Origin: Pseudomonas maioricensis
GTDB lineage: Bacteria > Pseudomonadota > Gammaproteobacteria > Pseudomonadales > Pseudomonadaceae
Assembly (NCBI RefSeq): GCF_022790535.1
Contig: NZ_LOHG01000006.1
Coordinates: forward strand, 173,370-237,369
Direction of reading: 5' to 3'
DNA length: 64,000 nt
This document shows positions 17,532-27,774 of the stretch, piece after piece (the stretch's first letter is position 1; every line of letters begins with the position of its first letter). The notes beneath the pieces were generated by a model. It was not told where the DNA came from, did not search any database, and saw only the letters and a list, made by a program, of their open reading frames with translations. A program made the translations under genes and the position numbers.

Positions 17532-18487
17532 TTGATCTTGCCCCACTGGTCCGCCGTCTGGCGGGCACTCCTCTGGCTGAATGGGCCAACGGCCTGCAGG
17601 CTCAACTCGATACCAAAATGGCTAAAGGTCATGGTGATCTGGAGCGCTGGCAAGGTGCTCTCAATGCCTTGCCGGATCTGCTGCCAACCCGTGTAGAGCT
17701 TAAAGACAGCTTTACTCTGGACGTCGATTGCGACGATGAAACCCGAACGCAAACCCACGCTGCTCTGATGGGACTATCCCCATGGCGCAAAGGGCCGTTC
17801 GATGTATTCGGCGTACACATCGATACCGAGTGGCGCTCAGACTGGAAGTGGTCGCGTGTCTCGCCGCATCTCGACCTCAAGGGCAAGCGGGTGCTGGATG
17901 TGGGGTGCGGCAACGGTTACTACCAGTGGCGCATGCTGGGTGCTGGTGCTGACAGCGTAATCGGTGTCGATCCGAACTGGTTGTTCTTCTGCCAGTTCCA
18001 GGCCATGCAGAAATACCTTCCCGAGCTACCGGCGTGGCACCTGCCCTTCGCTCTGGAAGACTTGCCCGCGCGGCTTGAAGGCTTCGACACCGTGTTTTCG
18101 ATGGGTGTGCTCTATCACCGCAAATCACCCATTGATCACTTGCTGGCGCTAAAGGACTGCCTGGTCAAGGGTGGCGAACTGGTGCTTGAAACCATGGTGG
18201 TTGAAGGCGACGTGCATCAGGTCCTCGTCCCGGAAGACCGCTATTCGCAAATGCGCAACGTATGGTTTCTGCCATCAGTGCCCGCCCTGGAACTGTGGCT
18301 TCGCCGCGCAGGCTTTGTTGACGTGCGCTGCGTGGATGTCAGCGTGACCACTGTTGAGGAACAACGCAGCACAGAATGGATGCGCTATCAGTCGTTAAGC
18401 GACTTCCTCGACCCGCAGGACCACAGCAAAACCGTAGAAGGCTTGCCTGCGCCGATGCGGGCAGTGATTGTGGGGCGCAAGCCGTAG
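17528..18487 (+). CDS. cmoB: tRNA U34 carboxymethyltransferase CmoB
   Basis: 319 residues. The N-terminal region (to about residue 110) contains [28 protein letters not shown], and the methyltransferase domain has [20 protein letters not shown] as its SAM loop and [17 protein letters not shown]. It transfers the carboxymethyl group from carboxy-SAM to 5-hydroxyuridine 34 of certain tRNAs. Its ATG overlaps the cmoA stop. The length matches the family (about 320), and a REP element follows the stop. Confidence 0.95.
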   Translation: MIDLAPLVRRLAGTPLAEWANGLQAQLDTKMAKGHGDLERWQGALNALPDLLPTRVELKDSFTLDVDCDDETRTQTHAALMGLSPWRKGPFDVFGVHIDTEWRSDWKWSRVSPHLDLKGKRVLDVGCGNGYYQWRMLGAGADSVIGVDPNWLFFCQFQAMQKYLPELPAWHLPFALEDLPARLEGFDTVFSMGVLYHRKSPIDHLLALKDCLVKGGELVLETMVVEGDVHQVLVPEDRYSQMRNVWFLPSVPALELWLRRAGFVDVRCVDVSVTTVEEQRSTEWMRYQSLSDFLDPQDHSKTVEGLPAPMRAVIVGRKP

Positions 18488-18506
18488 ATATCTAAATTAT
18501 TACCCC

Positions 18507-18593
18507 TGTAGGAGTGAGCTTGCTCGCGATAGCGCCAGACCAGTCAAATCACATTTCGGCTGATAGCGAATCGCGAGCAAGCTCACTCCTACA
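18507..18593. repeat. REP hairpin, GTAGGAGTGAGCTTGCTCGC family
   Basis: The left arm TGTAGGAGTGAGCTTGCTCG plus CGAT and the right arm ATCGCGAGCAAGCTCACTCC plus TACA form a near-perfect inverted repeat. It lies between the convergent cmoB and pdxJ genes, 8 bp before the pdxJ stop. Confidence 0.9.
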
Positions 18594-18601
18594 CATAGGG
18601 G

Positions 18602-19348
18602 TTAACCTTTATAAGCAGCCGCCACAATCAACGCTTTCATCTCAGCAACGGCCGCCTTGAAGCCCACAAACAGCGCATGAGCCACCAGTGCGTGGCCGAT
18701 GTTCAGTTCGTTGATGCCCTTGATCGCGGCTACCGCCTCAACGTTGTGGTAATGCAGGCCGTGCCCGGCGTTGACGATCAAACCTTCGCTCAAGCCAAAA
18801 GCCACGCCATCAGCGATCCGCTGCAGCTCTTCAGCGACTTCAGTGGGCGTTTGAGCGTCTGCGTAGCGGCCCGTGTGCAATTCGATAGCCGGAGCGCCTA
18901 CACGCTTTGAAGCGGCGATCTGCTGTTCATCGGCATCGATAAACAGCGACACCTCACAGCCAATCTTGCTCAGGCGTTCCACCGCCGCCCTGATGCGAGC
19001 TTCTTGCCCGGCGACGTCCAGACCGCCCTCAGTGGTGAGCTCCTGACGTGTTTCCGGTACAAGGCAAACGTGAGCAGGACGGATACGCTCGGCAAACGCG
19101 AGCATCTCTTCGGTAACGCCCATTTCGAAATTCATCCGGGTTTGCAACACGTCCTTGAGCAACAGGACGTCGCGTTCCTGAATGTGACGACGGTCTTCAC
19201 GCAGATGCACCGTAATACCATCAGCACCCGCTTCTTCAGCATCCAGCGCGGCCTTGACCGGGTCCGGGTAACGCGTGCCACGGGCCTGACGCAAGGTGGC
19301 AACATGGTCGATGTTCACGCCAAGAAGGATGCGAGTGCTCTGAGTCAC
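18602..19348 (-). CDS. pdxJ: Pyridoxine 5'-phosphate synthase PdxJ
   Basis: 248 residues from GTG 19348, chosen to match the family start ([29 protein letters not shown]); the frame extends 18 codons upstream into recO. Visible family blocks are [35 protein letters not shown] and GHGLHYHNV, covering the catalytic Glu/His and phosphate-binding residues of this TIM barrel. It condenses 1-deoxyxylulose 5-phosphate with 3-amino-2-oxopropyl phosphate to give pyridoxine 5'-phosphate. It is the last gene of the lepA-lepB-rnc-era-recO-pdxJ unit, an arrangement shared with other gammaproteobacteria. Confidence 0.95.
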   Translation of the reverse strand: MTQSTRILLGVNIDHVATLRQARGTRYPDPVKAALDAEEAGADGITVHLREDRRHIQERDVLLLKDVLQTRMNFEMGVTEEMLAFAERIRPAHVCLVPETRQELTTEGGLDVAGQEARIRAAVERLSKIGCEVSLFIDADEQQIAASKRVGAPAIELHTGRYADAQTPTEVAEELQRIADGVAFGLSEGLIVNAGHGLHYHNVEAVAAIKGINELNIGHALVAHALFVGFKAAVAEMKALIVAAAYKG

Positions 19349-19398
19349 GGGTGTCTCCTGAAATATGATCGAAACAGGTCGGTGAGCATAAAGCCTGA

Positions 19399-20085
19399 TC
19401 ACGACTTGCGAAACAATTCACGACTAACCAATGGGCGACCGCCCAGATGTACAGCCAATGCCTGACGCATTAGCCGCTTGGCGGCGGACAAGGCACCCGG
19501 GGCGCTCCAGTCAGCTTCAGCCATGGCCAGCAACTCGGTGCCGTTGAACAGACCGGGCTGTAGCAGATAAACCTGCTCAAGCCCCGCATCCACTTGCAGG
19601 CGGTAAAGGCCATTGGCGTCCAGGGGTTCGCCATTGATATCAACGTCCAATGCAAATCCGTAACCGAGATCATCCAGCAAGCGCCATTCGAACGAACGCA
19701 GCAATGGCTCCAGGGGCCGGCCTTCGGCGAGCGCCTGCAACGTTGCAGCGTAGTGATCGAATACCGCAGGATGAGGGTCCTCTGCTGGCAGCAGGCGGAT
19801 CAGCAATTCGTTCAGGTAAAGCCCGCTGAACAGCGCGTCACCCACCATCCAGCTGGCAACGCCGGCGCTTTCCATTCGACCCACGTTTTTCAACTCACTG
19901 CGCCCACGGAATTCGACCTCCAGCGGCACAAACGGACGGGCCAGCGTGCCGGCCTTTCCCCGCGCATTACGCAGCACGGCACGCAGCCGGCCTTGGGGAG
20001 TAAGAAAGTCCACCAATGCGCTGTTTTCACGGTACGCCCGGCTGTGCAACACGTAAGCAGGTTGGCCGATAGGCACGCTGATCAT
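19399..20085 (-). CDS. recO: DNA repair protein RecO
   Basis: 228 residues with an N-terminal OB-fold ([31 protein letters not shown] in family order) and a C-terminal helical domain ending [20 protein letters not shown]. It loads RecA onto SSB-coated single-stranded DNA in the RecFOR pathway. It lies between era (75 bp upstream, with a perfect hairpin in the gap) and pdxJ. The length is normal for Pseudomonas RecO. Confidence 0.93.
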   Translation of the reverse strand: MISVPIGQPAYVLHSRAYRENSALVDFLTPQGRLRAVLRNARGKAGTLARPFVPLEVEFRGRSELKNVGRMESAGVASWMVGDALFSGLYLNELLIRLLPAEDPHPAVFDHYAATLQALAEGRPLEPLLRSFEWRLLDDLGYGFALDVDINGEPLDANGLYRLQVDAGLEQVYLLQPGLFNGTELLAMAEADWSAPGALSAAKRLMRQALAVHLGGRPLVSRELFRKS

Positions 20086-20122
20086 TCAGGTGGCTCTAGG
20101 AAAGCTAAGGCAGGCAGTCGAG

Positions 20123-20149
20123 CCGGTGCGACCAGACAAGTCGCACCGG
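20123..20149 (-). other. Perfect intercistronic hairpin between era and recO
   Basis: The 10-bp perfect stem CCGGTGCGAC (20123-20132) with GTCGCACCGG (20140-20149) and a 7-nt loop fills much of the 75-bp era-recO gap. No T run follows on the transcribed strand, so it does not look like a simple terminator. It could be an mRNA processing or stabilising element. Compare the hairpin at 22201-22229. Confidence 0.7.
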
Positions 20150-20160
20150 ATGAAACAGGC

Positions 20161-21063
20161 TTACAGGTCGCCGTAGCCCAACGAACGCAGGGCGCGCTCG
20201 TCATCGGACCAGCCACCTTTGACTTTGACCCAAAGGTTGAGCATGACCTTGGAGTCAAACAACAGCTCCATGTCGCGGCGAGCTTCAGTACCGATACGCT
20301 TGATGCGCTCGCCCTTGTCGCCAATGATGATTTTTTTCTGGCCATCACGTTCGACGAGGATCAAGGCATGAATATGCAGGGTTTTACCCTGTTGCTTGAA
20401 CTCTTCGATTTCCACAGTGATCTGGTACGGCAGCTCGGCACCCAGTTGGCGCATGATCTTCTCGCGAACCAGCTCCGCAGCCAGGAAGCGGCTGCTACGG
20501 TCGGTAATCTGGTCTTCGGGAAAGAAGTGATCGTTTTCCGGAAGGTGAGAAGCAATCAGGCTTTCCAGTGCTTCCAGGTTGTGCCCGTGTTGCGCGGAGA
20601 TCGGCACGATGGATGCGTTCGGCAGTTGGCCTTGCAGCCACTCCAGGTGCGGCATCAGCTCGGCCTTGTCTTCGATACGGTCGGTCTTGTTGATCGCCAG
20701 GATCAGTGGACCTTGCACGTATTGCACACGCTCCAGAACCATCTGGTCTTCTTCGGTCCAACGGGTACGATCGACCACGAAGATCACAACGTCAACGTCT
20801 TTCAATGCCGCCGAAGCAGTCTTGTTCATGTAGCGATTGAGCGCTTTCTCGCCGTTTTTATGCATGCCTGGGGTGTCGACGTAGATGGCTTGAACAGCGC
20901 CTTCGGTCTTGATACCCAGCATGTTGTGACGAGTGGTCTGCGGCTTACGCGAAGTAATCGCCAGCTTCTGACCGAGGATGTGGTTGAGCAGCGTGGATTT
21001 GCCCACATTCGGGCGGCCGACGATGGCAACGTAGCCACAGCGTGTTGCGGTTGAATCAGTCAT
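20161..21063 (-). CDS. era: GTPase Era
   Basis: 300 residues from ATG 21063, which overlaps the last 8 bp of rnc; the frame continues 8 codons upstream inside rnc. GTPase motifs: G1 [10 protein letters not shown]3 DTPG ([14 protein letters not shown]) and G4 NKTD. A C-terminal KH domain carries [20 protein letters not shown]. Era binds the 3' end of 16S rRNA and is needed for 30S subunit maturation. Coupling to rnc is conserved across proteobacteria. Confidence 0.97.
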   Translation of the reverse strand: MTDSTATRCGYVAIVGRPNVGKSTLLNHILGQKLAITSRKPQTTRHNMLGIKTEGAVQAIYVDTPGMHKNGEKALNRYMNKTASAALKDVDVVIFVVDRTRWTEEDQMVLERVQYVQGPLILAINKTDRIEDKAELMPHLEWLQGQLPNASIVPISAQHGHNLEALESLIASHLPENDHFFPEDQITDRSSRFLAAELVREKIMRQLGAELPYQITVEIEEFKQQGKTLHIHALILVERDGQKKIIIGDKGERIKRIGTEARRDMELLFDSKVMLNLWVKVKGGWSDDERALRSLGYGDL

Positions 21064-21745
21064 GGCCATTCTCCACACCAAGGGCAATAAGTGCTGCGGC
21101 CGCTGCTACCTGTTCGGCAATGCGACGACTGACACCCTGACCCCGGCTTTTTTCATTCAATAAGGTGATCTCGCATTCGACGAAGAACGTTCGGCAATGC
21201 GGTTCGCCCTGGATATCCACCACTTCGTAACGTGGCAGCTCGCAGGCACGCGACTGAAGAAACTCCTGCAGTCGGGTCTTTGGATCTTTGTTGGTGTCGA
21301 CCAGTGTCAGGCTGTCGAACTCCGTAGTCAGCCAGGCCAGCACACGCTCGCGTGCCATTTCCATGCCGGCATCCAGGTAAATCGCACCAATCAACGCCTC
21401 GAGGGCGTCAGCCAGAATCGACTCACGGCGGAAGCCGCCGCTCTTCAGCTCGCCAGACCCCAACCGCAAGTACTCGCCAAGGTCGAAGCCACGTGCCAGC
21501 AACGCAAGGGTTTCGCCTTTCACCAAACGCGCTCTCAGGCGCGACAACTGGCCTTCACGGGCCTGCGGAAAACGCTCGAACAGCGCTTCGCCAGCAACGA
21601 AGTTAAGAATGGCATCACCGAGGAATTCCAGACGCTCGTTATTACGTCCGGCAAAGCTGCGGTGAGTCAGGGCCAGGACCATCAGTTCCTGATCCTTGAA
21701 GGTATAGCCGAGCTGACGCTCCAGGCGACTCAAGGAAACGCTCAC
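21056..21745 (-). CDS. rnc: Ribonuclease III
   Basis: 229 residues. The RNase III signature [20 protein letters not shown] and the second acidic site ([14 protein letters not shown]) are both present, giving the Glu/Asp residues that bind Mg2+. A double-stranded RNA binding domain occupies about residues 155-227 ([13 protein letters not shown]...). It processes rRNA precursors and other double-stranded RNA. The start overlaps the DUF4845 stop by 4 bp, and the stop overlaps the era start. Confidence 0.97.
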   Translation of the reverse strand: MSVSLSRLERQLGYTFKDQELMVLALTHRSFAGRNNERLEFLGDAILNFVAGEALFERFPQAREGQLSRLRARLVKGETLALLARGFDLGEYLRLGSGELKSGGFRRESILADALEALIGAIYLDAGMEMARERVLAWLTTEFDSLTLVDTNKDPKTRLQEFLQSRACELPRYEVVDIQGEPHCRTFFVECEITLLNEKSRGQGVSRRIAEQVAAAAALIALGVENGHD

Positions 21746-22119
21746 GGTTTACCCACGCTGAAAGTGTCGTCGAACATCACCACCAGATCGACATTGCGGA
21801 TCAGTGGTTCACGTTTTTCATATTTCAAATGGGCAAGGAACCTGTTGTTCTCTACCGTCACGCTTAACGCCTTATTCAAATCCACATCCCGAATACTGTT
21901 GACCTGCATGCTCTTCCCGACATAACTGTAAAACTCGCTGACCGTACTGATTTCCAGAGCCCGGTTGCTATCGACCGCATTGATGATTTTTTTCATCTCT
22001 CGATTATCGAGGTAATGCGGGACCAGCTTGAACGCTACACTCAGTAAAAATATTCCCAGCGCTACTGCCAGCAATACTCCTGTAAACGACCATCCCTTTT
22101 GCGAACCGGCAAACGTCAT
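21742..22119 (-). CDS. DUF4845 single-pass membrane protein
   Basis: 125 residues from ATG 22119 ([14 protein letters not shown]); the frame runs 11 codons further upstream. One membrane helix lies at about residues 12-32 ([20 protein letters not shown]), followed by a small extracytoplasmic domain. The [16 protein letters not shown] block is typical of DUF4845, which is regularly found between lepB and rnc in Pseudomonas. The function is unknown. It overlaps rnc by 4 bp and is separated from lepB by 113 bp containing a perfect hairpin. Confidence 0.85.
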   Translation of the reverse strand: MTFAGSQKGWSFTGVLLAVALGIFLLSVAFKLVPHYLDNREMKKIINAVDSNRALEISTVSEFYSYVGKSMQVNSIRDVDLNKALSVTVENNRFLAHLKYEKREPLIRNVDLVVMFDDTFSVGKP

Positions 22120-22200
22120 GTACGACCCCAAGGATAGCTCGTCATCGCACACGCTGATGTTTCACCAGCCGCAGCATATTTTCGAGCAACCCCAAATGAC

Positions 22201-22229
22201 ATACGGCGCTGTAGAACACAGCGCCGTAT
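22201..22229 (-). other. Perfect 12-bp hairpin between lepB and DUF4845-rnc
   Basis: ATACGGCGCTGT (22201-22212) and ACAGCGCCGTAT (22218-22229) form a perfect 12-bp stem with a 5-nt loop, starting 4 bp after the lepB stop on the transcribed strand. There is no T run after it. It may limit read-through or be a site where the lepB/rnc transcript is processed. RNase III, encoded downstream, is a possible enzyme, but the stem is shorter than classical RNase III substrates. Confidence 0.75.
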
Positions 22230-22232
22230 TGA

Positions 22233-23087
22233 TTACTTGATCAACCCTACTCGCGAAAAGTTAGGGAAGTGACTCAGTTTAGGCTCAGGCCAGCTCATCC
22301 ATACGGCAAAAGCCTTACCGACGATGTTTTTGTCCGGAACCATTCCGAGCTCATCCTTCGGAATATTGGGATCATCCCAGTAGCGACTGTCGTTAGAGTT
22401 GTCACGGTTGTCGCCCATCATGAAGTAATGACCGGCAGGCACTGTCCACTCGCGATCAGGCGGAGCACGGTAGCGGCTCATTTCCTGACGGATCTGATGC
22501 TCCACTTCACCCAGTTTCTCACTGTAAAGCTCGGCACTGCCAAGCGTACCTGGCTCGGTACCGATCAACTGCTTGGCAACCAGCTCACCGTTGATGAAGA
22601 GTTTCTTGTCACCGGTGTAGCGAATCTTGTCACCGGGCAGGCCGATCACACGCTTGATGTAGTTGACGCTTGGATCGCTTGGATAACGAAAGACCATCAC
22701 ATCGCCATGTTTCGGCTCACCGACTGAAATCACCTTTTCATCAATGACCGGCAAGCGAATCCCGTAGGAAAACTTGTTCACCAAGATGAAATCACCGACC
22801 CGCAACGTCGGGATCATCGACCCGGAGGGTATCTGGAACGGCTCGACCAGAAACGAACGCAATACCAGAACGATGAACAATACCGGGAAGAACGACTTGC
22901 CGTACTCAACCAGCAGAGGTTCCTTGTTCAGGCGTTCTACCACCGCAACATCCGGCTGGCTGACACTGCCCTGATAAGTCGTGATGGCAGTCCGGCGACG
23001 AGGTGCCAGGATGACCAGGTCGAGCAACGCCAGCAAACCGCAGACGAATACAGCGATGACCAGCAACAGCGGGAAATTTAGTGACAT
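22233..23087 (-). CDS. lepB: Signal peptidase I
   Basis: 284 residues with an N-terminal membrane helix (3-27), a second hydrophobic segment at about 66-80, and a periplasmic catalytic domain. The catalytic Ser90 is in IPSGSMIPTL and the general base Lys145 in YIKRVIGLPGDKI. The later GDNRDNSNDSRYWG-type box reads MGDNRDNSNDSRYWDDP. It cleaves signal peptides of exported proteins. It lies 9 bp downstream of lepA. Confidence 0.97.
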   Translation of the reverse strand: MSLNFPLLLVIAVFVCGLLALLDLVILAPRRRTAITTYQGSVSQPDVAVVERLNKEPLLVEYGKSFFPVLFIVLVLRSFLVEPFQIPSGSMIPTLRVGDFILVNKFSYGIRLPVIDEKVISVGEPKHGDVMVFRYPSDPSVNYIKRVIGLPGDKIRYTGDKKLFINGELVAKQLIGTEPGTLGSAELYSEKLGEVEHQIRQEMSRYRAPPDREWTVPAGHYFMMGDNRDNSNDSRYWDDPNIPKDELGMVPDKNIVGKAFAVWMSWPEPKLSHFPNFSRVGLIK

Positions 23088-23096
23088 AGGACCTGA

Positions 23097-24893
23097 CTAT
23101 TCCAACCTGAGCACTGCGAGGAAAGCTTCTTGTGGAATTTCCACGTTGCCGACCTGCTTCATGCGTTTCTTACCGGCCTTTTGCTTCTCAAGCAATTTAC
23201 GTTTACGGCTCACGTCGCCACCGTAACATTTGGCCAGTACGTTCTTTCTGAGAGCCTTGACGGTTGTACGCGCAATGATCTGACCACCAATGGCAGCCTG
23301 AATCGCTACGTCGAACATCTGCCGAGGAATCAGCTCTTTCATCTTCTCGGTCAACGCACGGCCTTTGTAGGCCGCGTTGTCACGGTGCACGATCAGCGCC
23401 AGTGCATCGACCTTCTCGGCGTTGATCAGCACGTCAAGCTTCACCAGATTGGCGGACTGGTAACGGTCGAAATGGTAATCCAGCGATGCATAGCCACGGC
23501 TTACGGACTTGAGACGGTCGAAGAAGTCGAGGACGACTTCGTTCATCGGCAAATCGTAGGTCACTTGCACCTGAGTCCCCAGGAACAGCATGTCGTGCTG
23601 AACGCCGCGCTTCTCGATGCACAGTGTAATCACGTTACCGAGGTGTTCCTGCGGTACTAGAATATTTGCCCGGACAATAGGTTCACGCATGTCTTCAATA
23701 GCAGACAGGTCAGGCAGCTTGGACGGGTTATCGACGTAAATCGTTTCACCGGTCTTGAGCAGTAGTTCGAAAATAACCGTCGGCGCTGTGGTGATCAGGT
23801 CCAGATCGTATTCACGCTCCAGACGCTCCTGAATGATCTCCATGTGCAGCATGCCGAGGAAGCCGCAACGGAAGCCGAAGCCCAGTGCGTCGGAGCTTTC
23901 CGGCGAGTATTGCAAGGACGAGTCGTTCAACGTCAGCTTCTGCAAGGCTTCACGGAAGTCTTCGAAGTCGTCGGAACTGACCGGGAACAAACCGGCATAA
24001 ACCTGCGGCTGGATACGTTTGAACCCTGGGAGAACCTCAACATCCGGCGTGGTGCTCAAGGTCAGGGTGTCACCTACCGGTGCGCCATGAATGTCCTTGA
24101 TGCCAGCGATGATGAAGCCCACTTCACCGGCTTTCAGATCCACCGTAGCCGTGTGCTTGGGAGTGAAGACACCCACGCTGTCGACCAGGTGCATCTTGCC
24201 GGTGGATTTGACAAGAATCTTGTCGCCCTTCTTCACCCGACCGTGACGCACACGCACCAGGGAAACAACCCCCAGGTAGTTGTCGAACCAGGAGTCGATG
24301 ATCAACGCTTGCAGCGGATCCTCGATGTTACCGGTCGGCGCAGGAATGGTGTGAACCAGACGCTCCAGCACTTCGTCCACGCCCATGCCGCTCTTGGCGC
24401 TACAGGCTACGGCGTCAGTGGCGTCGATGCCGATGATCTTTTCGATCTCTTCCTTGACGCGGTCCGGATCGGCCTGCGGCAAGTCCATCTTGTTCAGCAC
24501 CGGCATGACCTCAAGGCCCTGCTCGATGGCGGTATAACAGTTGGCAACGGACTGCGCTTCAACACCTTGACCGGCATCTACAACCAGCAATGCACCTTCG
24601 CACGCGGCCAGGGAACGACTGACTTCATAGGTGAAGTCGACGTGACCCGGGGTGTCGATGAAGTTCAACTGGTAGGTTTTACCGTCGTTGGCCTTGTAGT
24701 GCAGCGTAACGCTGTGGGCCTTGATGGTGATCCCGCGCTCACGCTCGAGATCCATGGAGTCAAGCACCTGAGCTTCCATTTCGCGCTCGGACAAGCCGCC
24801 GCACATTTGAATGAAGCGGTCGGCCAGCGTCGACTTGCCATGGTCAATGTGGGCGATGATGGAGAAATTACGGATATGACTCAAATCACTCAC
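23097..24893 (-). CDS. lepA: Elongation factor 4 (LepA)
   Basis: 598 residues. The GTPase domain starts [20 protein letters not shown], with G3 DTPGHVDF and G4 NKMDLP. It continues through the translation-factor beta-barrel and EF-G-like domains to the LepA-specific C-terminal domain ([21 protein letters not shown]). It is a ribosome-associated GTPase acting during translation under stress and in ribosome assembly. It is the promoter-proximal gene of the lepA-lepB unit. About 170 bp separate it from mucD, including the mucD terminator. Confidence 0.97.
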   Translation of the reverse strand: MSDLSHIRNFSIIAHIDHGKSTLADRFIQMCGGLSEREMEAQVLDSMDLERERGITIKAHSVTLHYKANDGKTYQLNFIDTPGHVDFTYEVSRSLAACEGALLVVDAGQGVEAQSVANCYTAIEQGLEVMPVLNKMDLPQADPDRVKEEIEKIIGIDATDAVACSAKSGMGVDEVLERLVHTIPAPTGNIEDPLQALIIDSWFDNYLGVVSLVRVRHGRVKKGDKILVKSTGKMHLVDSVGVFTPKHTATVDLKAGEVGFIIAGIKDIHGAPVGDTLTLSTTPDVEVLPGFKRIQPQVYAGLFPVSSDDFEDFREALQKLTLNDSSLQYSPESSDALGFGFRCGFLGMLHMEIIQERLEREYDLDLITTAPTVIFELLLKTGETIYVDNPSKLPDLSAIEDMREPIVRANILVPQEHLGNVITLCIEKRGVQHDMLFLGTQVQVTYDLPMNEVVLDFFDRLKSVSRGYASLDYHFDRYQSANLVKLDVLINAEKVDALALIVHRDNAAYKGRALTEKMKELIPRQMFDVAIQAAIGGQIIARTTVKALRKNVLAKCYGGDVSRKRKLLEKQKAGKKRMKQVGNVEIPQEAFLAVLRLE

Positions 24894-25020
24894 GGATCAA
24901 CACTCAAAAAGGTTGCAGGCAGATTGCCCGCCGAAAAATAGCCGGGAATTGTACCTGAACTAACGCTTGGGCGTCACGTTAAGCGGCGACCAGATCGACA
25001 TTCGAGCGCACAACGCTCAC

Positions 25021-25046
25021 AAAAAAGGGCGGTAAGCACCGCCCTT
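25021..25046 (-). terminator. Rho-independent terminator of mucD
   Basis: Read on the minus strand, AAGGGCGGT pairs with ACCGCCCTT around a 4-nt loop, followed by a run of six T. It begins 19 bp after the mucD stop and separates the algU-muc transcript from lepA. Confidence 0.9.
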
Positions 25047-25064
25047 GATTGCTGATTGCCCCGA

Positions 25065-26504
25065 CTATTCAGCCAGTTTAAAGGTAATGAAGCTCGCGCG
25101 ACCCTGACGCAACACGCGCATGGATACGGAACGATTCTTCGGCAGACCTTTTGCTATCTCGGCAAAGTTCTTCGCCGAATTGATAGCCTGGTTGTTGAGG
25201 TGCGTGATCACATCACCCGCTTGCAGACCAATCAAGGCTGCCGGACCGTCGGTCACCTCTTTGATAACCACACCGCCCTTCAACTCCAGAGTTTTCTGCT
25301 GCTCAGCGGTCAGATCGACAACGGATACGCCCAGGCGATTACTGCTGCGCTCAGCTCCAGCGGAGTCAGGGCTGCCCATTTCCTGACCTTCATCAGGCAA
25401 AGCACCCACCGTCACAGTCAGATTCTGACGCTTACCGTCGCGAATGATCCCCAGCTCAGCCTTGCTGCCGTCCTTGAGATTGCCGATCAGGTGCGGAAGA
25501 TCAGCGGACATGACGATAGGCGTGCCATTGGCACTGAGGATCACGTCACCCACTTGCAAACCACCTTTGGCGGCCGGACCATTGTCGAGCACCTGAGCAA
25601 CCAGTGCACCGGCAGGCTTGTCCAGACCAAAGGACTCAGCCAGGTCTTTGTTAACCTCCTGAATCACGACGCCCAGCCAGCCACGGTTAACTTTCCCGCT
25701 GGCTTTGATCTGGTTGGCAACATCCAGCGCTACGTCGATAGGGATGGCGAACGACAGCCCCATGAAGCCACCCGAACGGGTGAAAATCTGTGAGTTGATT
25801 CCGACTACTTCACCCGACATATTGAACAGCGGACCACCGGAGTTGCCAGGGTTGATCGCTACATCAGTCTGAATGAATGGCACATAAGTGTCGTTTGGCA
25901 GGCTACGGCCTTTGGCGCTGACAATGCCCTTGGTCACTGAGTGATCAAAACCGAACGGAGAACCGATCGCCAGAACCCACTCGCCCACCTTCAGCTTCTC
26001 GGAGTTGCCGAGCTTGACTGTTGGCAGGTCCTTTCCTTCGATTTTCAGCACTGCAACGTCAGTGCGCGGATCTGTACCGACCAGCTTGGCTTTCAACTCA
26101 CTGCGATCAGAAAGACGAACCAGAATCTCGTCAGCACCGTCGATCACATGATTGTTGGTCAGCACATAGCCATCAGCCGAGATAATGAATCCGGACCCTA
26201 GCGACTGAGCTTCACGCTGACGATCACCACGCCCCGATCCTGGCGGACGCGACCCTGGCGGCACACTGCGCTCGAGAAACTCACGCAACATAGGGGGCAG
26301 GCCTTCAAGATCAGGCATCTGGCTCTGAGCAACGGAGCGCTCCGGCATCTTCTGGCGGGTACTGATGTTCACTACAGCCGGGGAAGCTTGCTCGACAAGA
26401 CTGGTGAAGTCTGGCAACGCCTCGGCCTGAGCTGTGACAACCTGACCGAGCATCAGCACGGCGGCAAACAGTGAAAGATAGGATTTCAAGCTTGGTATAG
26501 ACAT
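25065..26504 (-). CDS. mucD: DegP/HtrA-like periplasmic serine protease MucD
   Basis: 479 residues from ATG 26504, which opens into a signal peptide (MSIPSLKSYLSLFAAVLML...AQA); the frame extends 29 codons upstream. The catalytic triad is His119 (TNNHVID), Asp149 (DPRTDVAVL) and Ser222 (NPGNSGGPL). Two PDZ domains follow, at about 265-355 and 385-475. MucD is a periplasmic protease/chaperone that degrades misfolded envelope proteins and restrains AlgU activation and alginate. In P. aeruginosa mucC precedes it; here mucB is followed directly by mucD after 299 bp. Confidence 0.95.
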   Translation of the reverse strand: MSIPSLKSYLSLFAAVLMLGQVVTAQAEALPDFTSLVEQASPAVVNISTRQKMPERSVAQSQMPDLEGLPPMLREFLERSVPPGSRPPGSGRGDRQREAQSLGSGFIISADGYVLTNNHVIDGADEILVRLSDRSELKAKLVGTDPRTDVAVLKIEGKDLPTVKLGNSEKLKVGEWVLAIGSPFGFDHSVTKGIVSAKGRSLPNDTYVPFIQTDVAINPGNSGGPLFNMSGEVVGINSQIFTRSGGFMGLSFAIPIDVALDVANQIKASGKVNRGWLGVVIQEVNKDLAESFGLDKPAGALVAQVLDNGPAAKGGLQVGDVILSANGTPIVMSADLPHLIGNLKDGSKAELGIIRDGKRQNLTVTVGALPDEGQEMGSPDSAGAERSSNRLGVSVVDLTAEQQKTLELKGGVVIKEVTDGPAALIGLQAGDVITHLNNQAINSAKNFAEIAKGLPKNRSVSMRVLRQGRASFITFKLAE

Positions 26505-26753
26505 ACGGCTCCCGTTCACAACGAGCATAGTTAAGCAGTACAGACCGAACGGCCCAATGAGCCTGCGCCCATAGCACTCGACCGAGTGCATATTTCCAGC
26601 AGCGTTTTTCCTGGCCGGAAAAAAACAAAGGCCAGAGCTGCGAAGCTGTGACCTATAGAAAAAAAAGAGAGTTTTTGCAACCTGGAAACCTCACCAAACA
26701 TTTCGGCGAACTGCCCGGATAACCTGCAAAGGCTTACGCTGCGGACTACCGGG

Positions 26754-26781
26754 CCCAAGATGAAACCTTCTACATCTTGGG
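26754..26781 (-). other. Hairpin in the mucB-mucD gap
   Basis: CCCAAGATG (26754-26762) pairs with CATCTTGGG (26773-26781) in a 9-bp stem, 23 bp after the mucB stop. No T run follows. The 299-bp gap (26505-26803) carries no reading frame of note, and the mucC gene known from P. aeruginosa is absent. The hairpin may be a partial terminator. Confidence 0.55.
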
Positions 26782-26803
26782 CACCGGCCATCACTTTTGC
26801 GGA

Positions 26804-27766
26804 TTACTTCTTGCTGGTCTGCAGATCAGTACTGCGAAGCGAAAGTGCAACTCGCTCGGCCGTCCCAATGGGTACTTCACCTACAACCGTCACCAGCACA
26901 TCACCTTTAGGCGTCGCGAGTCGACGTGAAACGGCCACAGTGGGTCCAAGCTGGGTGCGAGTATCGGTCACCGCGGTGCCACTAATAGGCTCTACGAAAA
27001 CCGAAAACCTGGCGATGCCGTCGTCATACATAAGACTGCTGACTTGCGTACTGGATGACGGATCCTTGCGAACTGCGCTACTGCTGAGCTCAAACCCCGG
27101 AGGCATCCACTCCAGACGCCAGGGCGCTGGCTTCCTGGATGCGTCGGGTTTGGCCTTGGCGACTGCCACAGGCTTACAGTCAGCACTGGCTTGCAACACC
27201 TGATCATCAGGGACACTGGCAGCATCAAATTCTGTGAACTGGAAGCGCTCCAGCAACTGCCCCTTCTCGCTCAACAAAAGCGATTTGAGTGGCAATCCGG
27301 TTTCGTCGTCGAGGTGTAATTCAATGCCGTATCGATGTTGATCTTTAGGCGCCAGCGCAATAATTTTTGCCGGACGGCCAGCCACCCGCGAAGTGCCGAC
27401 AACTTTCATGTCGTACCAGGCGGAGAGCTTTTTAACATCGTATGCATGCACTGAAGAATCGGGAACGTTGGAAACCCCCGCTTCGAGGGTGCCGCTAACG
27501 CACTGGGTTACCCCATCAACGCGCAACACTTCCTGGGCGGAGCCATCCAGCTGCAGCAATCGTTCACGGACTTTGCCATCAGTGACCCGATGCCAGATTC
27601 TGTGGGTAGAGAAACTACCGTTTCGCTCGTAAACGAAGGTGCCCTGAAAACTTTGCTGCTGCTCAGCCTGCGCAAGACGCTTTAGCGAGTCTTGCGCTTC
27701 ATCGGCATGAACGGGGAGGACAAGCCATCCACCAAGCAACAATGGCAATAGAGGGATGGCGCGCAT
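26804..27766 (-). CDS. mucB: AlgU regulatory protein MucB (RseB-like)
   Basis: 320 residues with a signal peptide (MRAIPLLPLLLGGWLVLPVHA). The N-terminal large domain contains QQQSFQGTFVYERNGSFSTHRIWHR, the MucB/RseB lipoprotein-sensor-like domain, and a small C-terminal domain follows (residues about 215-315). MucB binds the periplasmic part of the anti-sigma factor MucA and shields it from proteolysis, keeping AlgU inactive. It starts 8 bp after the mucA stop. Confidence 0.95.
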   Translation of the reverse strand: MRAIPLLPLLLGGWLVLPVHADEAQDSLKRLAQAEQQQSFQGTFVYERNGSFSTHRIWHRVTDGKVRERLLQLDGSAQEVLRVDGVTQCVSGTLEAGVSNVPDSSVHAYDVKKLSAWYDMKVVGTSRVAGRPAKIIALAPKDQHRYGIELHLDDETGLPLKSLLLSEKGQLLERFQFTEFDAASVPDDQVLQASADCKPVAVAKAKPDASRKPAPWRLEWMPPGFELSSSAVRKDPSSSTQVSSLMYDDGIARFSVFVEPISGTAVTDTRTQLGPTVAVSRRLATPKGDVLVTVVGEVPIGTAERVALSLRSTDLQTSKK

Positions 27767-27774
27767 GATCCTCC

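Noticed and set aside
19594..21054. 486-codon plus-strand frame over recO and era
   Set aside because: It lies antisense to two certain genes, with composition typical of a shadow and no recognisable motif.
23844..24941. 365-codon plus-strand frame antisense to lepA
   Set aside because: Shadow of lepA; no family features.
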